The notes: generated from the sequence alone by a model not told the origin. Counted from the stretch's first letter, positions 46,284 through 56,338 are shown. The stretch: 64,000 bases of DNA from Bacillus timonensis (GCA_020171895.1 JAIVAN010000005.1:248001-312000), one strand, 5' to 3'. Made by a program: numbers and translations.

Positions 46284-46534
46284 CCCGTGCAATTAATAAT
46301 TTGCACCATGAAAGATGAAAATGTGAACTGAATTTTTGTATTTATTGAATGTTGGCCCTTAGTAATCCATGCGTGTTAACCGAAGTGGAAGGACCGAGAC
46401 TCCTGCGGGAGATAGCGCTAGGCTTGAGACCCCACAGGCATAGCCGAGGAGACTCAAGAAGCGCCCCGCGGAAAGCGAGGTTCCTGCAACGAATGTTAAC
46501 ACCCCAAGTTCAGTGTCGTATTTTCAGAGTAGTC
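46270..46534 (-). repeat. R-element copy R13
   Basis: Full-length inverted copy, from TTTTCAGGATAGACT to TTTTCAGAGTAG, with GCGGGAGATAGCGCTAGG and GCGCCCCGCGG in its core. Confidence 0.87.
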
Positions 46535-46539
46535 AATTA

Positions 46540-46589
46540 TTAACACGCTATTAACAATTCCGTAATTCTGATTTAATTCTCCTGTAACA
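46540..46589 (+). promoter_or_regulatory. PhoP-box-like direct repeats
   Basis: Five hexamers in exact 11-bp phase: TTAACA (46540), TTAACA (46551), GTAATT (46562), TTAATT (46573), GTAACA (46584). The Bacillus Pho box is a series of TT(A/T/C)A(C/T)A hexamers with about 5-bp spacers. TATTAA (46599-46604) is a suitable -10. Confidence 0.55.
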
Positions 46590-46610
46590 CGGGTGAAATA
46601 TTAATAGAGT

Positions 46611-46689
46611 AATATGTATTTAAGTAATTGACCCCCTTTTATAAATAGATACACGTTTGGTACGGGAATATAGCCCGTACCTTTTTTTT
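46611..46689 (+). ncRNA. Candidate short RNA downstream of the Pho-like box
   Basis: Predicted start near 46611, ending at a strong terminator (46659-46689). About 79 nt with no ORF beyond five codons. No known sRNA family was recognised. Confidence 0.35.
46659..46689 (+). terminator. Orphan terminator
   Basis: GGTACGGG / CCCGTACC with a 7-nt loop and eight T. No gene on the plus strand lies between trxB (44581) and this site. Confidence 0.85.
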
Positions 46690-46741
46690 AATCTATTTTA
46701 CTCCCTGACACTCTATTCATAAAATAAACAAATCTTGTTCG

Positions 46742-46770
46742 TTGTTACCCATTGTAAGAAATAGTATAAT
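46742..46770 (+). promoter_or_regulatory. Promoter of the yvcI-rapZ-yvcK-whiA-crh operon
   Basis: TTGTTA (46742-46747), 17 bp, TATAAT (46765-46770). It implies a 5' leader of about 200 nt before yvcI, in which no known riboswitch was recognised. Confidence 0.6.
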
Positions 46771-46979
46771 AAATAAAATGATAGTGCTTACAGCATTTGC
46801 TTCTCAATTAAATACACAAAAACATTTATAAATTAAGGCTACTTCGTAAAAAATGTTGCTTTGAATATGATTTTTACCTTATTGGTGCCAATGAAACTGG
46901 AATATTTGTTTCGTTGCATCTTATGTAAACTAACAAATGATGCGAAAAGAGCCTAACATAAAGTTAGAGGTGATAAGAC

Positions 46980-47438
46980 GTGCAAAGAGTGACAAACTGC
47001 GTCTTAGTTAAGGATAATAAAGTGCTGTTATTACAAAAGCCACGACGTGGATGGTGGGTAGCACCTGGTGGAAAAATGGAACAAGCCGAGTCCATTCGGG
47101 AATCTTGCATACGTGAGTTTCGTGAAGAAACTGGTGTTTATTTGAAGAACCCTCATATTAAAGGGATTTTTACCATTATTATAAAAGAAAATGATGTGGT
47201 TGTGTCAGAATGGATGATGTTCTCCTTTTTAGCAACAGAATTTGATGGTACGAATGTAAATGAATCAGAAGAAGGGATTGTAGCTTGGCACGATGCAGAT
47301 GCTATTCCAAATCTTCCTATGGCTCCAGGAGACTACCATATCATTGATTATTTACTAAAGGGTTCAGGTGTTATTTATGGGACATTTACATATACACCTG
47401 ATTTCGAATTACTATCCTATCGATTAGATCCTTGCTAA
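46980..47438 (+). CDS. yvcI: NUDIX hydrolase YvcI
   Basis: 152 aa with a complete Nudix box GGKMEQAESIRESCIREFREETGV-type signature starting near residue 30 (G-x5-E-x7-RE-x-REETGV). MutT/8-oxo-dGTPase-like; the substrate is not certain. GTG start with GAGGTGAT upstream. Immediately upstream of rapZ as in other Bacilli. Confidence 0.88.
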   Translation: MQRVTNCVLVKDNKVLLLQKPRRGWWVAPGGKMEQAESIRESCIREFREETGVYLKNPHIKGIFTIIIKENDVVVSEWMMFSFLATEFDGTNVNESEEGIVAWHDADAIPNLPMAPGDYHIIDYLLKGSGVIYGTFTYTPDFELLSYRLDPC

Positions 47439-47530
47439 TGACAAAAAAATGACACATAAACCTCCATAGACCTTATTTCTTATATCGTTTTAAAAAAAAA
47501 TCGAATTTACTATTTAAGGAGGTAGTACAA

Positions 47531-48421
47531 ATGAGTATAGGTTCAACAAGCGATGTACAATTAGTCATTATTACAGGTATGTCAGGGGCTGGAAAAACAG
47601 TTGCGATACAAAGCTTAGAAGACTTAGGGTATTTTTGCGTTGATAATTTACCACCAACACTTCTACCTAAATTCCTTGAACTTATGAAGGAATCTGGTGG
47701 GAAAATGAATAAAGTAGCGCTAGTAATGGATTTACGAGGAAGAGAATTTTTCGAAAGCCTTTTCGAAGCGCTAGATAACTTAGCGGAGTCAACTTGGATT
47801 ACGCCGCAAATATTATTTTTAGACGCTAGAGATTCTACTCTTGTAACGAGGTATAAAGAAACGAGACGTTCACATCCACTTGCACCGAATGATGCACCAC
47901 TCACAGGTATTCAAGTAGAGCGTGAATTGTTGGAAGAATTAAAAGGAAGAGCACAAAATATTTATGACACATCAGAGCTTAAGCCAAGGGAATTGCGTGA
48001 GAAAATTATTAAGCAATTTTCGTCTGCAGAAGGACAAACTTTTTCAGTTAACGTATTTTCGTTTGGGTTTAAATATGGTATTCCAATCGATGCAGATCTA
48101 GTTTTTGATGTGAGGTTTTTACCTAACCCACATTATATTGATACAATGCGACCAAAAACTGGAAAAGATGAAGAGGTATCTTCGTATGTACTAAAGTGGA
48201 ATGAAACGCAAAAATTTCTAGAGAAGGTAACAGATTTAATGGCATTTATGCTTCCTTACTATAAAAGAGAAGGTAAAAGCCAATTAGTTGTTGCAATTGG
48301 TTGTACTGGTGGACAACACAGGTCTGTTGCTTTAGCTGAATATATTAGTAACTATTTTGAAAAAGAATATAAAACCTTTGTTTCTCACCGAGATATTGAG
48401 AAGAGAAGGGATAAGAAATAA
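47531..48421 (+). CDS. rapZ: RNase adapter/nucleotide-binding protein RapZ (YvcJ)
   Basis: 296-aa P-loop protein: Walker A GMSGAGKT (16-23) and a C-terminal domain with [10 protein letters not shown]. subtilis YvcJ hydrolyses GTP/ATP and affects competence; RapZ in enterics guides RNase E. AAGGAGGT precedes the ATG. Overlaps yvcK by 1 nt. Confidence 0.95.
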   Translation: MSIGSTSDVQLVIITGMSGAGKTVAIQSLEDLGYFCVDNLPPTLLPKFLELMKESGGKMNKVALVMDLRGREFFESLFEALDNLAESTWITPQILFLDARDSTLVTRYKETRRSHPLAPNDAPLTGIQVERELLEELKGRAQNIYDTSELKPRELREKIIKQFSSAEGQTFSVNVFSFGFKYGIPIDADLVFDVRFLPNPHYIDTMRPKTGKDEEVSSYVLKWNETQKFLEKVTDLMAFMLPYYKREGKSQLVVAIGCTGGQHRSVALAEYISNYFEKEYKTFVSHRDIEKRRDKK

Positions 48422-49389
48422 TGAAAAAGGAAGGCAAGCAACCAAAGATAGTAATCATTGGTGGTGGAACAGGATTATCCGTTCTGTTAAGGGGCTTGAA
48501 ATATTATCCGGTAGATATTACTGCCATTGTAACTGTTGCAGATGATGGTGGAAGCTCGGGTAGACTTAGGAATGAAATGGACATCCCACCGCCAGGTGAT
48601 ATCAGAAATGTGTTAGCTGCTTTATCAGATGTTGAGCCTTTAGTTGAGGATTTATTTCAACATCGTTTTCAAAATGGGAATGGATTATCAGGACACTCGT
48701 TAGGGAATTTAATTCTCGCGGCTATGACAACGATTACGGGTGATTTTGTTCATGCCATACAAGAAATGAGTAAAGTACTAAATGTTCGAGGTAGGGTTTT
48801 ACCTGCAGCAAACAGAAGTGTTGTGTTACATGCAGAAATGGAAGATGGTTCTATCGTTTCGGGTGAATCAAAAATCCCGTATTCTGGTAAAAGGATAAAA
48901 AGGGTATTCTTGTCCCCAGATCACATTGAACCATTACAAGAGGCTTTGTCTGTCATCAAACAAGCAGATTTAATTATTCTCGGACCTGGTAGCTTATATA
49001 CAAGTATATTACCAAATCTCCTTGTTCCTAAAATTGGAGAAGCAGTGAAAAAAGCTAAAGGTAAAAAGATTTATATTTGTAATGTTATGACACAAGCAGG
49101 TGAAACTTTAGATTATACTGCAAGTGATCATGTGGAAGCTCTAAACCAGCATATGAATGGTTCGTTTATTGATACAATCCTAGTTAATGACGAAGAAATC
49201 CCTGATTTCATTCGAGAGCGTTATGCTCAAGAGTTAGCGCAACCAGTTTTTTATGATGTTGAAAAACTTAAATCTTTAGGGTTAGAGATTTTGCATGATA
49301 AAATTATTAGCTATGAAGAAAAAGTAATAAGACACGATACAAAAAAAGTAGCGTCTTTGTTATATAATCTGTTAGAAAAGCATAAATAA
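48421..49389 (+). CDS. yvcK: Gluconeogenesis factor YvcK
   Basis: 322-aa Rossmann-fold protein of the CofD-like family: GGGTGLSVLLRGLK near residue 13, DDGGSSGRLR and LGPGSLYTSILPNL. It binds UDP-sugars and is needed for growth on gluconeogenic substrates and for correct cell-wall synthesis in B. subtilis. Confidence 0.95.
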   Translation: MKKEGKQPKIVIIGGGTGLSVLLRGLKYYPVDITAIVTVADDGGSSGRLRNEMDIPPPGDIRNVLAALSDVEPLVEDLFQHRFQNGNGLSGHSLGNLILAAMTTITGDFVHAIQEMSKVLNVRGRVLPAANRSVVLHAEMEDGSIVSGESKIPYSGKRIKRVFLSPDHIEPLQEALSVIKQADLIILGPGSLYTSILPNLLVPKIGEAVKKAKGKKIYICNVMTQAGETLDYTASDHVEALNQHMNGSFIDTILVNDEEIPDFIRERYAQELAQPVFYDVEKLKSLGLEILHDKIISYEEKVIRHDTKKVASLLYNLLEKHK

Positions 49390-49476
49390 TATACAATAAT
49401 GCAAACGAGTGCACTTTCATGTATTGGTGTACTAATATAATGCAATATTACTGCATATGATTGAGGGGGTGATGTT

Positions 49477-50433
49477 GTGTCATTTGCATCTGAAACGAAA
49501 AAAGAACTAACAAATATACAGGTTAAGGATTGCTGTGCGAAAGCAGAATTATCCGCACTCATAAGAATGAATGGCGCACTCTCCTTTTCGAATAAGAAAA
49601 TAGTTGTCGATATACAAACTGAAAATGCTGCTATTGCAAGGCGTATTTATACTCTTTTAAAAAAAGGGTATGAGGTAACAGTAGAATTGCTTGTTCGAAA
49701 GAAGATGAGATTAAAAAAGAACAATGTGTATATTGTTCGACTTGCAGATCATGCAAAAGAAGTGCTAGAGGACCTGAGAATACTAGAAGAAGGATTTTCA
49801 TTTTTAAAGGATATCTCCCCACAGTTAATCAGTAAAAAATGCTGTAAACGATCATATTTACGCGGGGCATTTCTAGCAGGTGGCTCTGTTAACAATCCAG
49901 AGACATCCTCTTATCATCTTGAGATATTTTCCTTATATAAAGAACATAATGACTCTTTATGTGAGTTAATGAATACATTTGACCTTAATAGTAAAACATT
50001 AGAGCGAAAAAAAGGTTTTATTACGTATTTGAAAGAAGCTGAAAAAATTACTGAATTCTTAAACGTAATCGGAGCACATCAAGCTCTTCTTCGTTTTGAG
50101 GATGTTCGCATTGTACGTGATATGAGAAATTCTGTGAATCGCTTAGTAAATTGTGAAACTGCCAATCTAAATAAAACAATTGGTGCAGCAATCAGACAGG
50201 TAGAAAATATCCGCTACATTGATAAATCAGTTGGTCTTGGGATTCTACCAGATAAATTACGTGAAATTGCTGAGCTTCGAGTGACTTATCAAGACGTCAC
50301 ATTAAAAGAATTAGGTGAAATGGTATCAGGCGGTACAATCAGTAAGTCAGGTATTAATCATCGATTGCGTAAAATTGATGAAATTGCAGAGAAGCTTAGG
50401 GCTGGAGAAACTATTTCAAATCAAAATAAATAA
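49477..50433 (+). CDS. whiA: DNA-binding protein WhiA (YvcL)
   Basis: 318 aa: LAGLIDADG-like N-terminal domains ([14 protein letters not shown]) and a C-terminal HTH ([23 protein letters not shown]). Affects division and chromosome segregation in Bacillus. GTG start with GAGGGGGTGATG upstream. Confidence 0.95.
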   Translation: MSFASETKKELTNIQVKDCCAKAELSALIRMNGALSFSNKKIVVDIQTENAAIARRIYTLLKKGYEVTVELLVRKKMRLKKNNVYIVRLADHAKEVLEDLRILEEGFSFLKDISPQLISKKCCKRSYLRGAFLAGGSVNNPETSSYHLEIFSLYKEHNDSLCELMNTFDLNSKTLERKKGFITYLKEAEKITEFLNVIGAHQALLRFEDVRIVRDMRNSVNRLVNCETANLNKTIGAAIRQVENIRYIDKSVGLGILPDKLREIAELRVTYQDVTLKELGEMVSGGTISKSGINHRLRKIDEIAEKLRAGETISNQNK

Positions 50434-50454
50434 TCTTGAAGGAGGAAAAACAAA

Positions 50455-50712
50455 ATGGTTGAAAAACAAGTAGAAGTGTCATTAAAGTCTGGATTACAAG
50501 CGAGACCTGCAGCGTTATTTGTGCAAGAGGCAAATCGTTTTACATCTGATATCTTTTTAGAAAAAGAAGGTAAGAAGGTTAATGCTAAAAGTATTATGGG
50601 ATTAATGAGTTTAGCGGTAAGCTCTGGAACAGTTATTACGTTGTTTGCAGAAGGAAATGATGAGCAAGAGGCGTTAGAAGCATTAGCTAAATACGTTCAA
50701 CAAGAGGCGTAG
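50455..50712 (+). CDS. crh: Catabolite repression HPr-like protein Crh
   Basis: 85-aa HPr paralogue. Position 15 is Gln (SGLQARPA) rather than the phosphoryl-accepting His of HPr, and Ser46 (NAKSIMG) is kept, so it can be phosphorylated by HprK (30634) but cannot serve in sugar transport. Ser-P-Crh is a corepressor for CcpA. AAGGAGGA precedes the ATG; last gene of its operon. Confidence 0.97.
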   Translation: MVEKQVEVSLKSGLQARPAALFVQEANRFTSDIFLEKEGKKVNAKSIMGLMSLAVSSGTVITLFAEGNDEQEALEALAKYVQQEA

Positions 50713-50716
50713 GTGT

Positions 50717-50746
50717 AATCTCCCTTGATTTAGGGAGATTTTTTTT
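50717..50746 (+). terminator. Terminator after crh
   Basis: AATCTCCC / GGGAGATT with an 8-nt loop and T run. Confidence 0.88.
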
Positions 50747-50779
50747 GTGCTTACGTAGATAATTTCTTGTTGGTTTTGG

Positions 50780-51010
50780 CTACCCTGAAATTACGACACT
50801 GTATAAGGGGTGTTAATCTGCGTTGCAGAACTCTCGCTTTCCGCGGGGCGCTTCTTGAGCCTCCTCGGCTTCGCCTGTGGGGTCTCAAGCCTAGCGCAAT
50901 TCCCGCAGGAGTCTCGGTTCTTCCACTCCAATTAACACGCATGAATAACTTAAAAGCCAACATTCTATAAACCTAAAAACAAGGTCATATTTTCATCCAC
51001 CATGGAGCTC
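50780..51010 (+). repeat. R-element copy R14
   Basis: Direct copy after the crh terminator. Outer arms GTGTTAAT / ATTAACAC, core CCGCGGGGCGCTTCTTGAG...CCCGCAGGAG. The right end is diverged or lost near CATCCACCATGG. Confidence 0.85.
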
Positions 51011-51037
51011 AACACTTCTACATTTCCTTGCAAATAT

Positions 51038-51071
51038 AAAAAAAACTGCTCTATTTAGAACAGTTTTTTTG
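51038..51071. terminator. Bidirectional terminator, clpP end
   Basis: AACTGCTCTA / TAGAACAGTT hairpin flanked by A and T runs. Confidence 0.85.
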
Positions 51072-51087
51072 TTATTGATATATTGAA

Positions 51088-51681
51088 TTACTTTACTTCA
51101 GGGTTACGAGATATTACTTTATCTACTAAACCGTACTCAAGTGCTCTTTCAGCAGTCATGAAGTTGTCACGCTCTGTGTCACGAGCGATTACATCTAGTG
51201 GTTGACCTGTACGTTCAGATAGAATTGTATTTAATTTGTCACGTAAGAAAAGGATGCGTTTTGCTGCAATTTCGATTTCTGTTGCTTGACCTTGTGCTCC
51301 ACCAAGAGGTTGGTGAATCATTACTTCACTGTTTGGCAAGCAGTAACGTTTACCTTTTTCACCTGCAGCTAATAAGAAAGCACCCATTGATGCTGCCATA
51401 CCAATACAGATTGTTGATACTTGTGGCTTAATAAATTGCATTGTGTCATAAATCGCCATACCAGCTGTAATGGATCCACCTGGGCTGTTAATGTATAGAG
51501 AGATGTCCTTTTCTGGATCTTCCGCAGCTAAGAATAATAATTGAGATACAATTGAGTTTGCTACGTTGTCATCAATAGCACTTCCTAGCATGATGATACG
51601 GTCTTTTAATAAGCGTGAGTAAATGTCATAAGCGCGTTCTCCGCGATTTGTTTGTTCAATAACTGTAGGGATTAAGTTCAT
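51088..51681 (-). CDS. clpP: ATP-dependent Clp protease proteolytic subunit
   Basis: 197-aa serine protease subunit of ClpXP/ClpCP. Catalytic triad Ser98 (GMAASMGA), His123 (MIHQPLGG), Asp172 (TERDNF). It has the N-terminal residues typical of processed Bacillus ClpP ([11 protein letters not shown]). AGGAGGAA precedes the ATG on the minus strand. A CtsR box overlaps the promoter. Confidence 0.98.
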   Translation of the reverse strand: MNLIPTVIEQTNRGERAYDIYSRLLKDRIIMLGSAIDDNVANSIVSQLLFLAAEDPEKDISLYINSPGGSITAGMAIYDTMQFIKPQVSTICIGMAASMGAFLLAAGEKGKRYCLPNSEVMIHQPLGGAQGQATEIEIAAKRILFLRDKLNTILSERTGQPLDVIARDTERDNFMTAERALEYGLVDKVISRNPEVK

Positions 51682-51732
51682 TTAAATGTTCCTCCTTTAA
51701 AGAGATGTTTTTTAAAACATTATGTAATCTTA

Positions 51733-51762
51733 TCATACAACTAAGGTCAATAAAGGTCAAAA
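51733..51762 (-). promoter_or_regulatory. clpP promoter with CtsR operator
   Basis: On plus, AGGTCAATAAAGGTCAAA (51744-51761) is the CtsR direct heptamer repeat. On minus, TTGACC (51760-51755), 17 bp, then TATGAT gives the promoter, so CtsR would cover the -35 region. This predicts heat-shock induction of clpP. Confidence 0.82.
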
Positions 51763-51930
51763 GAAATGCCTCTATCTATCTTATTCTTTTTCTAACCTTA
51801 ACATACCTTAATTTTTGATGGAGATAAATTCAACAGATTGTTAAATTGACCATCATAAACTTTCAAATATTTAGGACAAAGTATCCTTCACCATCTTACC
51901 CGTTTCTGTCTATTTTAAACGTAAAGTTAC

Positions 51931-51959
51931 TTGCAAATAAGCGGTTTCTACCATATAAT
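51931..51959 (+). promoter_or_regulatory. tRNA-Arg promoter
   Basis: TTGCAA (51931-51936), 17 bp, TATAAT (51954-51959), 23 bp upstream of the tRNA. Confidence 0.72.
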
Positions 51960-51982
51960 GAGGAATGCAAAACATCCATATT

Positions 51983-52054
51983 GCCCTCGTAGTGTAGTGG
52001 ATAGCACAAGAGATTCCGGTTCTCTTAGGGTGGGTTCGAATCCTGTCGAGGGCG
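51983..52054 (+). tRNA. tRNA-Arg (anticodon CCG)
   Basis: Cloverleaf: acceptor GCCCTCG / CGAGGGC, D arm GTGT...GCAC, anticodon stem AGAGA / TCTCT around loop TTCCGGT (anticodon CCG), T loop TTCGAAT. 72 nt including discriminator G; CCA is not encoded. It reads the CGG codon. Confidence 0.95.
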
Positions 52055-52070
52055 CTAAAATTATAATAAA

Positions 52071-52098
52071 AAACCTGTGCAACTTTGCACAGGTTTTT
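52071..52098. terminator. Terminator after tRNA-Arg
   Basis: ACCTGTGCAA / TTGCACAGGT stem with T run; it also lies just beyond the convergent small gene. Confidence 0.85.
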
Positions 52099-52106
52099 CA
52101 CCGTTT

Positions 52107-52298
52107 TTATGAATCCTTATAACCTACTGTCCCATCATAATCAGCTTCGTCTACAGGATTTATTCTCCACATTTGTTGAATTGGATCAAACTCCTCACCA
52201 AACTCACTAGAAAAATCCTGATTATTAGATAAAAGCTGTTTTGCCTCCCCAATTGTTCCTGTCAGAGGTCCTGTATAAACAATTTTCTCTTTTGACAT
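52107..52298 (-). CDS. Small hypothetical protein
   Basis: 63 aa (MSKEKIVYTGPLTGTIGEAK...), acidic, no membrane segment. AAGGAGTGTG lies upstream of the ATG at 52298; the longer reading from 52364 has no ribosome site. Not recognised; a cytosolic small protein divergent from sigL. The conserved-looking YTGPLTGTIGEA start suggests a real gene. Confidence 0.7.
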   Translation of the reverse strand: MSKEKIVYTGPLTGTIGEAKQLLSNNQDFSSEFGEEFDPIQQMWRINPVDEADYDGTVGYKDS

Positions 52299-52452
52299 AT
52301 TCTCACACTCCTTGTCATTAGCATCATGAAGAAACGTTGTAAACATGTATGCTAATTTTTTCAAGGAAAGAGGATTAGTCTATATTTCCATTAGTTTTTA
52401 ATCAACAATTGTCATTGTTTCATGTAGAATGTAGGTAAGGGAGGGAACGGTT

Positions 52453-53772
52453 ATGGACATGAAAGCAGGGTTATTCCAACAACAAACATTAAAACTCGCA
52501 ATGACAAAAGAGCTAACCCAAGCGATTACGTTGTTACAGTATTCTTCAATAGAACTTGCTGCTTTCATACAACAACAAGCCATTGAGAATCCTATCATTG
52601 AAATCAAAGATCGTCCCTACAATCAAAGAACTACACGGAAAATTATAAAGTCGAGCGGTCATGTGAAAAAAGAAAATCCAATTGATTACATTTCGATTGA
52701 ATCAGAAAGTATACAAAATGTTCTACGAACTCAGATTGCCTATTTAAAGGTTTCGTCGAATATAAAAAGAATTGCAGAGTATGTCATTGAGATGATGGAT
52801 GATAATGGTTATCTTACGGCAACTACAAATGAGATATCGGACCAGCTATCCGTTAACAATCCTCTAATCATTGATTATGTAATTGAGCTCATTCAAGGTC
52901 TTGAACCAGCAGGTGTTGGAGCGCGTAATTTACAAGAGTGTCTTTTGTTGCAACTTAAAAGATTACCGACACGATTACCGTTGGCAGAAAAGATTATTGA
53001 AGATTATTTTCAAAGCTTTGCAGACAAATCTTGGACTACTATATCTAAGGAAATAAATGTACCAATGAGTGATATTCAGAAAGTACTAGATATTATCCAA
53101 ACATTTAACCCTAAACCGGGAACCCAATTTCAAAGAGAAGCACCAGTTTATATTATTCCCGATTTGAAAGTCGAAATGGAAAATGATCGTTGTTTTTTAA
53201 CGGTTAACGATGAATACACTCCTACTATTTTTCTAAACAAGGATTTAATTAAAAATACATCAGCTAATGATGTAAGTGCTCAAGCGTATCTGGAAGAAAA
53301 AAAGAACCAATATGAGTGGTTAATAAAAAGTCTAGAGCAAAGAAAAATTACACTATATAATGTTATGAATGTTATTATATCTATTCAAAAAGAATTTTTC
53401 ATAAAAGGACCTCAATTTTTGAAACCGTTAACAATGAAAATAGTAGCTGATGAATTAGGTATACATGAATCAACAGTTAGTCGAGCGGTGAAACAAAAGT
53501 ACGTACAAACCCCATATGGTGTATTTGAAATGAAATACTTTTTCCGATCAGGGTTACAATCGAATTATGAGGGTGATGCTTCTTCACTTGAGGTGAAAGA
53601 AAAGTTAAAGCTTCTTATTGATCACGAAAACAAGAATAAGCCACTATCCGACCAAGGAATTGTTGATATACTTGAAAAAGAGAATGGAATTATCGTTTCT
53701 AGAAGAACAATTTCAAAGTATAGAGATCAATTAGGGATTCCAGGCTCATCGAAAAGAAAGAGATTTGATTAA
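52453..53772 (+). CDS. sigL: RNA polymerase sigma-54 factor
   Basis: 439 aa: Gln-rich region I (AGLFQQQTLKLAMTKELTQAITLLQ), core-binding region II, HTH near 340-360 (ADELGIHESTVSRAVKQKY), and an RpoN box (SRRTISKYRDQLGIP) near 415. Directs -24/-12 promoters with AAA+ activators. GGGAGGG lies upstream of the ATG. No clear -24/-12 promoter or activator was seen in the window. Confidence 0.96.
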   Translation: MDMKAGLFQQQTLKLAMTKELTQAITLLQYSSIELAAFIQQQAIENPIIEIKDRPYNQRTTRKIIKSSGHVKKENPIDYISIESESIQNVLRTQIAYLKVSSNIKRIAEYVIEMMDDNGYLTATTNEISDQLSVNNPLIIDYVIELIQGLEPAGVGARNLQECLLLQLKRLPTRLPLAEKIIEDYFQSFADKSWTTISKEINVPMSDIQKVLDIIQTFNPKPGTQFQREAPVYIIPDLKVEMENDRCFLTVNDEYTPTIFLNKDLIKNTSANDVSAQAYLEEKKNQYEWLIKSLEQRKITLYNVMNVIISIQKEFFIKGPQFLKPLTMKIVADELGIHESTVSRAVKQKYVQTPYGVFEMKYFFRSGLQSNYEGDASSLEVKEKLKLLIDHENKNKPLSDQGIVDILEKENGIIVSRRTISKYRDQLGIPGSSKRKRFD

Positions 53773-53788
53773 AAGGTAGGTTGGAAAT

Positions 53789-54028
53789 TTGGAAAAGAAA
53801 AAGGTTATTATGTATTCAAAAGAAAACTGTTCACTATGCGAGAAAGCAAAAGCAGTGCTACTTGAGATAAATCAAGAAATACCAATAGAAATTGAGGAAA
53901 TAGACATTTATCAGGATGATGATTTATTAATGAAATATCAAATTATGATACCAGTTATTGAAATTGATGGTGAAGAGGTAGAATTTGGTATAATTCACAA
54001 AGATGTCATAAGAAAGCGTTTACTTTAA
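53789..54028 (+). CDS. Glutaredoxin family protein (DUF836-like)
   Basis: 79 aa thioredoxin fold with CxxC (NCSLC, residues 14-18) and cis-Pro (MIPVIEIDG). Small glutaredoxin-like proteins of this group commonly lie between sigL and cggR in Bacillaceae. TTG start; the ribosome site is weak. Probably cotranscribed with sigL. Confidence 0.85.
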   Translation: MEKKKVIMYSKENCSLCEKAKAVLLEINQEIPIEIEEIDIYQDDDLLMKYQIMIPVIEIDGEEVEFGIIHKDVIRKRLL

Positions 54029-54047
54029 AAAATCCGCGCAACCCTTA

Positions 54048-54076
54048 TTGAATAAAGGTTTCACTCCTGTTAGAAT
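54048..54076 (+). promoter_or_regulatory. Promoter of the cggR-gapA operon
   Basis: TTGAAT (54048-54053), 17 bp, TAGAAT (54071-54076). The upstream terminator hairpin (54061-54108) overlaps this promoter. Confidence 0.75.
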
Positions 54077-54108
54077 AAGAAATGTAAGCAGGGGTGATTT
54101 TTTTTACA
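54061..54108 (+). terminator. Terminator of the sigL-grx unit, overlapping the cggR promoter
   Basis: TCACTCCTG / CAGGGGTGA stem followed by eight T. The loop contains the cggR -10 element. Confidence 0.65.
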
Positions 54109-54113
54109 GCAAG

Positions 54114-54151
54114 TGGGACACAATATGTCACGTAGGGACAAAAAAAGTCCA
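54114..54151. promoter_or_regulatory. CggR operator
   Basis: Two half-sites in tandem, GGGACA-N5-TGTCA and GGGACA-N6-GTCC, as in the B. subtilis cggR operator (GGGAC-N6-TGTC twice). It lies downstream of the start point, so CggR would act as a roadblock released by fructose-1,6-bisphosphate (family knowledge). Confidence 0.85.
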
Positions 54152-54174
54152 ACTTGGATAAGGGGCAATTTTTT

Positions 54175-55194
54175 ATGAGATCACTTATAGAAGTACAAAG
54201 AAAATTATTACCTGATCTTCTTGCGGTTATGCAAAAGCGTTATGAAATCTTAAAGTACATACGCCTAACTCAGCCAATTGGTCGTCGCAGTTTATCTCAA
54301 AGTCTTGGTCATAGTGAGAGAATCTTGCGAAGTGAGGTTCAATTTCTAAAGGATCAGAACTTGTTAGATTTTAGTACATCTGGTATGAGTTTAACGCCAG
54401 ATGGGGAAATGCTTTTGTTGCAATTAGAAGAGGTAATGAAAGAAGTTTCTGGATTATCCGTTCTAGAAGCCAAGCTAAGGGAAAAGTTAAATGTAAAAGA
54501 AGTTGTTGTTGTTTCAGGAGATAGTGACCAATCCCCTTGGGTACAAAAAGAAATGGGTAGAGCAGCAGTGTCCTGCATAAAAGAGCGCCTTAATGGAAAA
54601 AATATCGTCGCTGTTACTGGAGGCACCACGCTTACCGCAGTTGCGGAAATGATGAAGCCAGATGTGAAAAATAGAGAGCTTTCTTTTGTGCCGGCTCGAG
54701 GTGGTTTAGGAGAGAATGTTGAGAATCAGGCCAATACAATTTGTGCAAAGATGGCCGAAAAAGCAATGGGACAATATAAACTACTACATGTTCCAGACGT
54801 TGTAAGTGCTGAATCTTATCACTCCCTTATTTCAGAGCCTTCCATTAAAGAAGTGCTTAATCTCATTAAATCATCAAGTATGGTTATACACGGGATTGGA
54901 GACGCTAAAACAATGGCAGAGCGAAGAAAAACAGCTCAAGAAGACCTAAGAAAAATTGAGAATGCAAAAGCTGTTGCAGAAGCATTCGGATATTACTTCA
55001 ATCAGCAAGGAGAAGTAGTTCATAAGGTTCAAACAATCGGCATTCAATTAGAAGATCTCAAGCATATTAAACATGTTATAGCAGTTGCTGGTGGTTCATC
55101 TAAAGCAAAAGCAATTGAAGCGTATTTAAAGCAAGCACATTCCTCACTATTAATTACAGATGAAGGTGCGGCAAAAGAGTTAGTAAGGGATTAA
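54175..55194 (+). CDS. cggR: Central glycolytic genes regulator
   Basis: 339-aa SorC/DeoR-family repressor: N-terminal HTH (GRRSLSQSLGHSERILRSEVQFL) and a C-terminal sugar-phosphate-binding domain (VTGGTTLTAVAEMM, GIGDAKTMAERR). Represses gapA-pgk-tpiA-gpmI-eno in the absence of glycolytic substrates. AAGGGG precedes the ATG. Confidence 0.95.
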   Translation: MRSLIEVQRKLLPDLLAVMQKRYEILKYIRLTQPIGRRSLSQSLGHSERILRSEVQFLKDQNLLDFSTSGMSLTPDGEMLLLQLEEVMKEVSGLSVLEAKLREKLNVKEVVVVSGDSDQSPWVQKEMGRAAVSCIKERLNGKNIVAVTGGTTLTAVAEMMKPDVKNRELSFVPARGGLGENVENQANTICAKMAEKAMGQYKLLHVPDVVSAESYHSLISEPSIKEVLNLIKSSSMVIHGIGDAKTMAERRKTAQEDLRKIENAKAVAEAFGYYFNQQGEVVHKVQTIGIQLEDLKHIKHVIAVAGGSSKAKAIEAYLKQAHSSLLITDEGAAKELVRD

Positions 55195-55211
55195 TCCCTA
55201 AAATAATATAA

Positions 55212-56246
<1,035 letters not shown>

Positions 56247-56295
56247 TTAGTAAAGCATATTTCAATTATTAGTAGAACGTAATTGTATATTTTAG

Positions 56296-56324
56296 TTGGA
56301 ATGTGTTATCGCTCAGTCTATAAT
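56296..56324 (+). promoter_or_regulatory. Candidate promoter between gapA and pgk
   Basis: TTGGAA (56296-56301), 17 bp, TATAAT (56319-56324), directly upstream of a hairpin with a T run. It may be an internal promoter for pgk onward or drive a very short RNA. Confidence 0.5.
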
Positions 56325-56338
56325 AGATGGTAGCAAAT

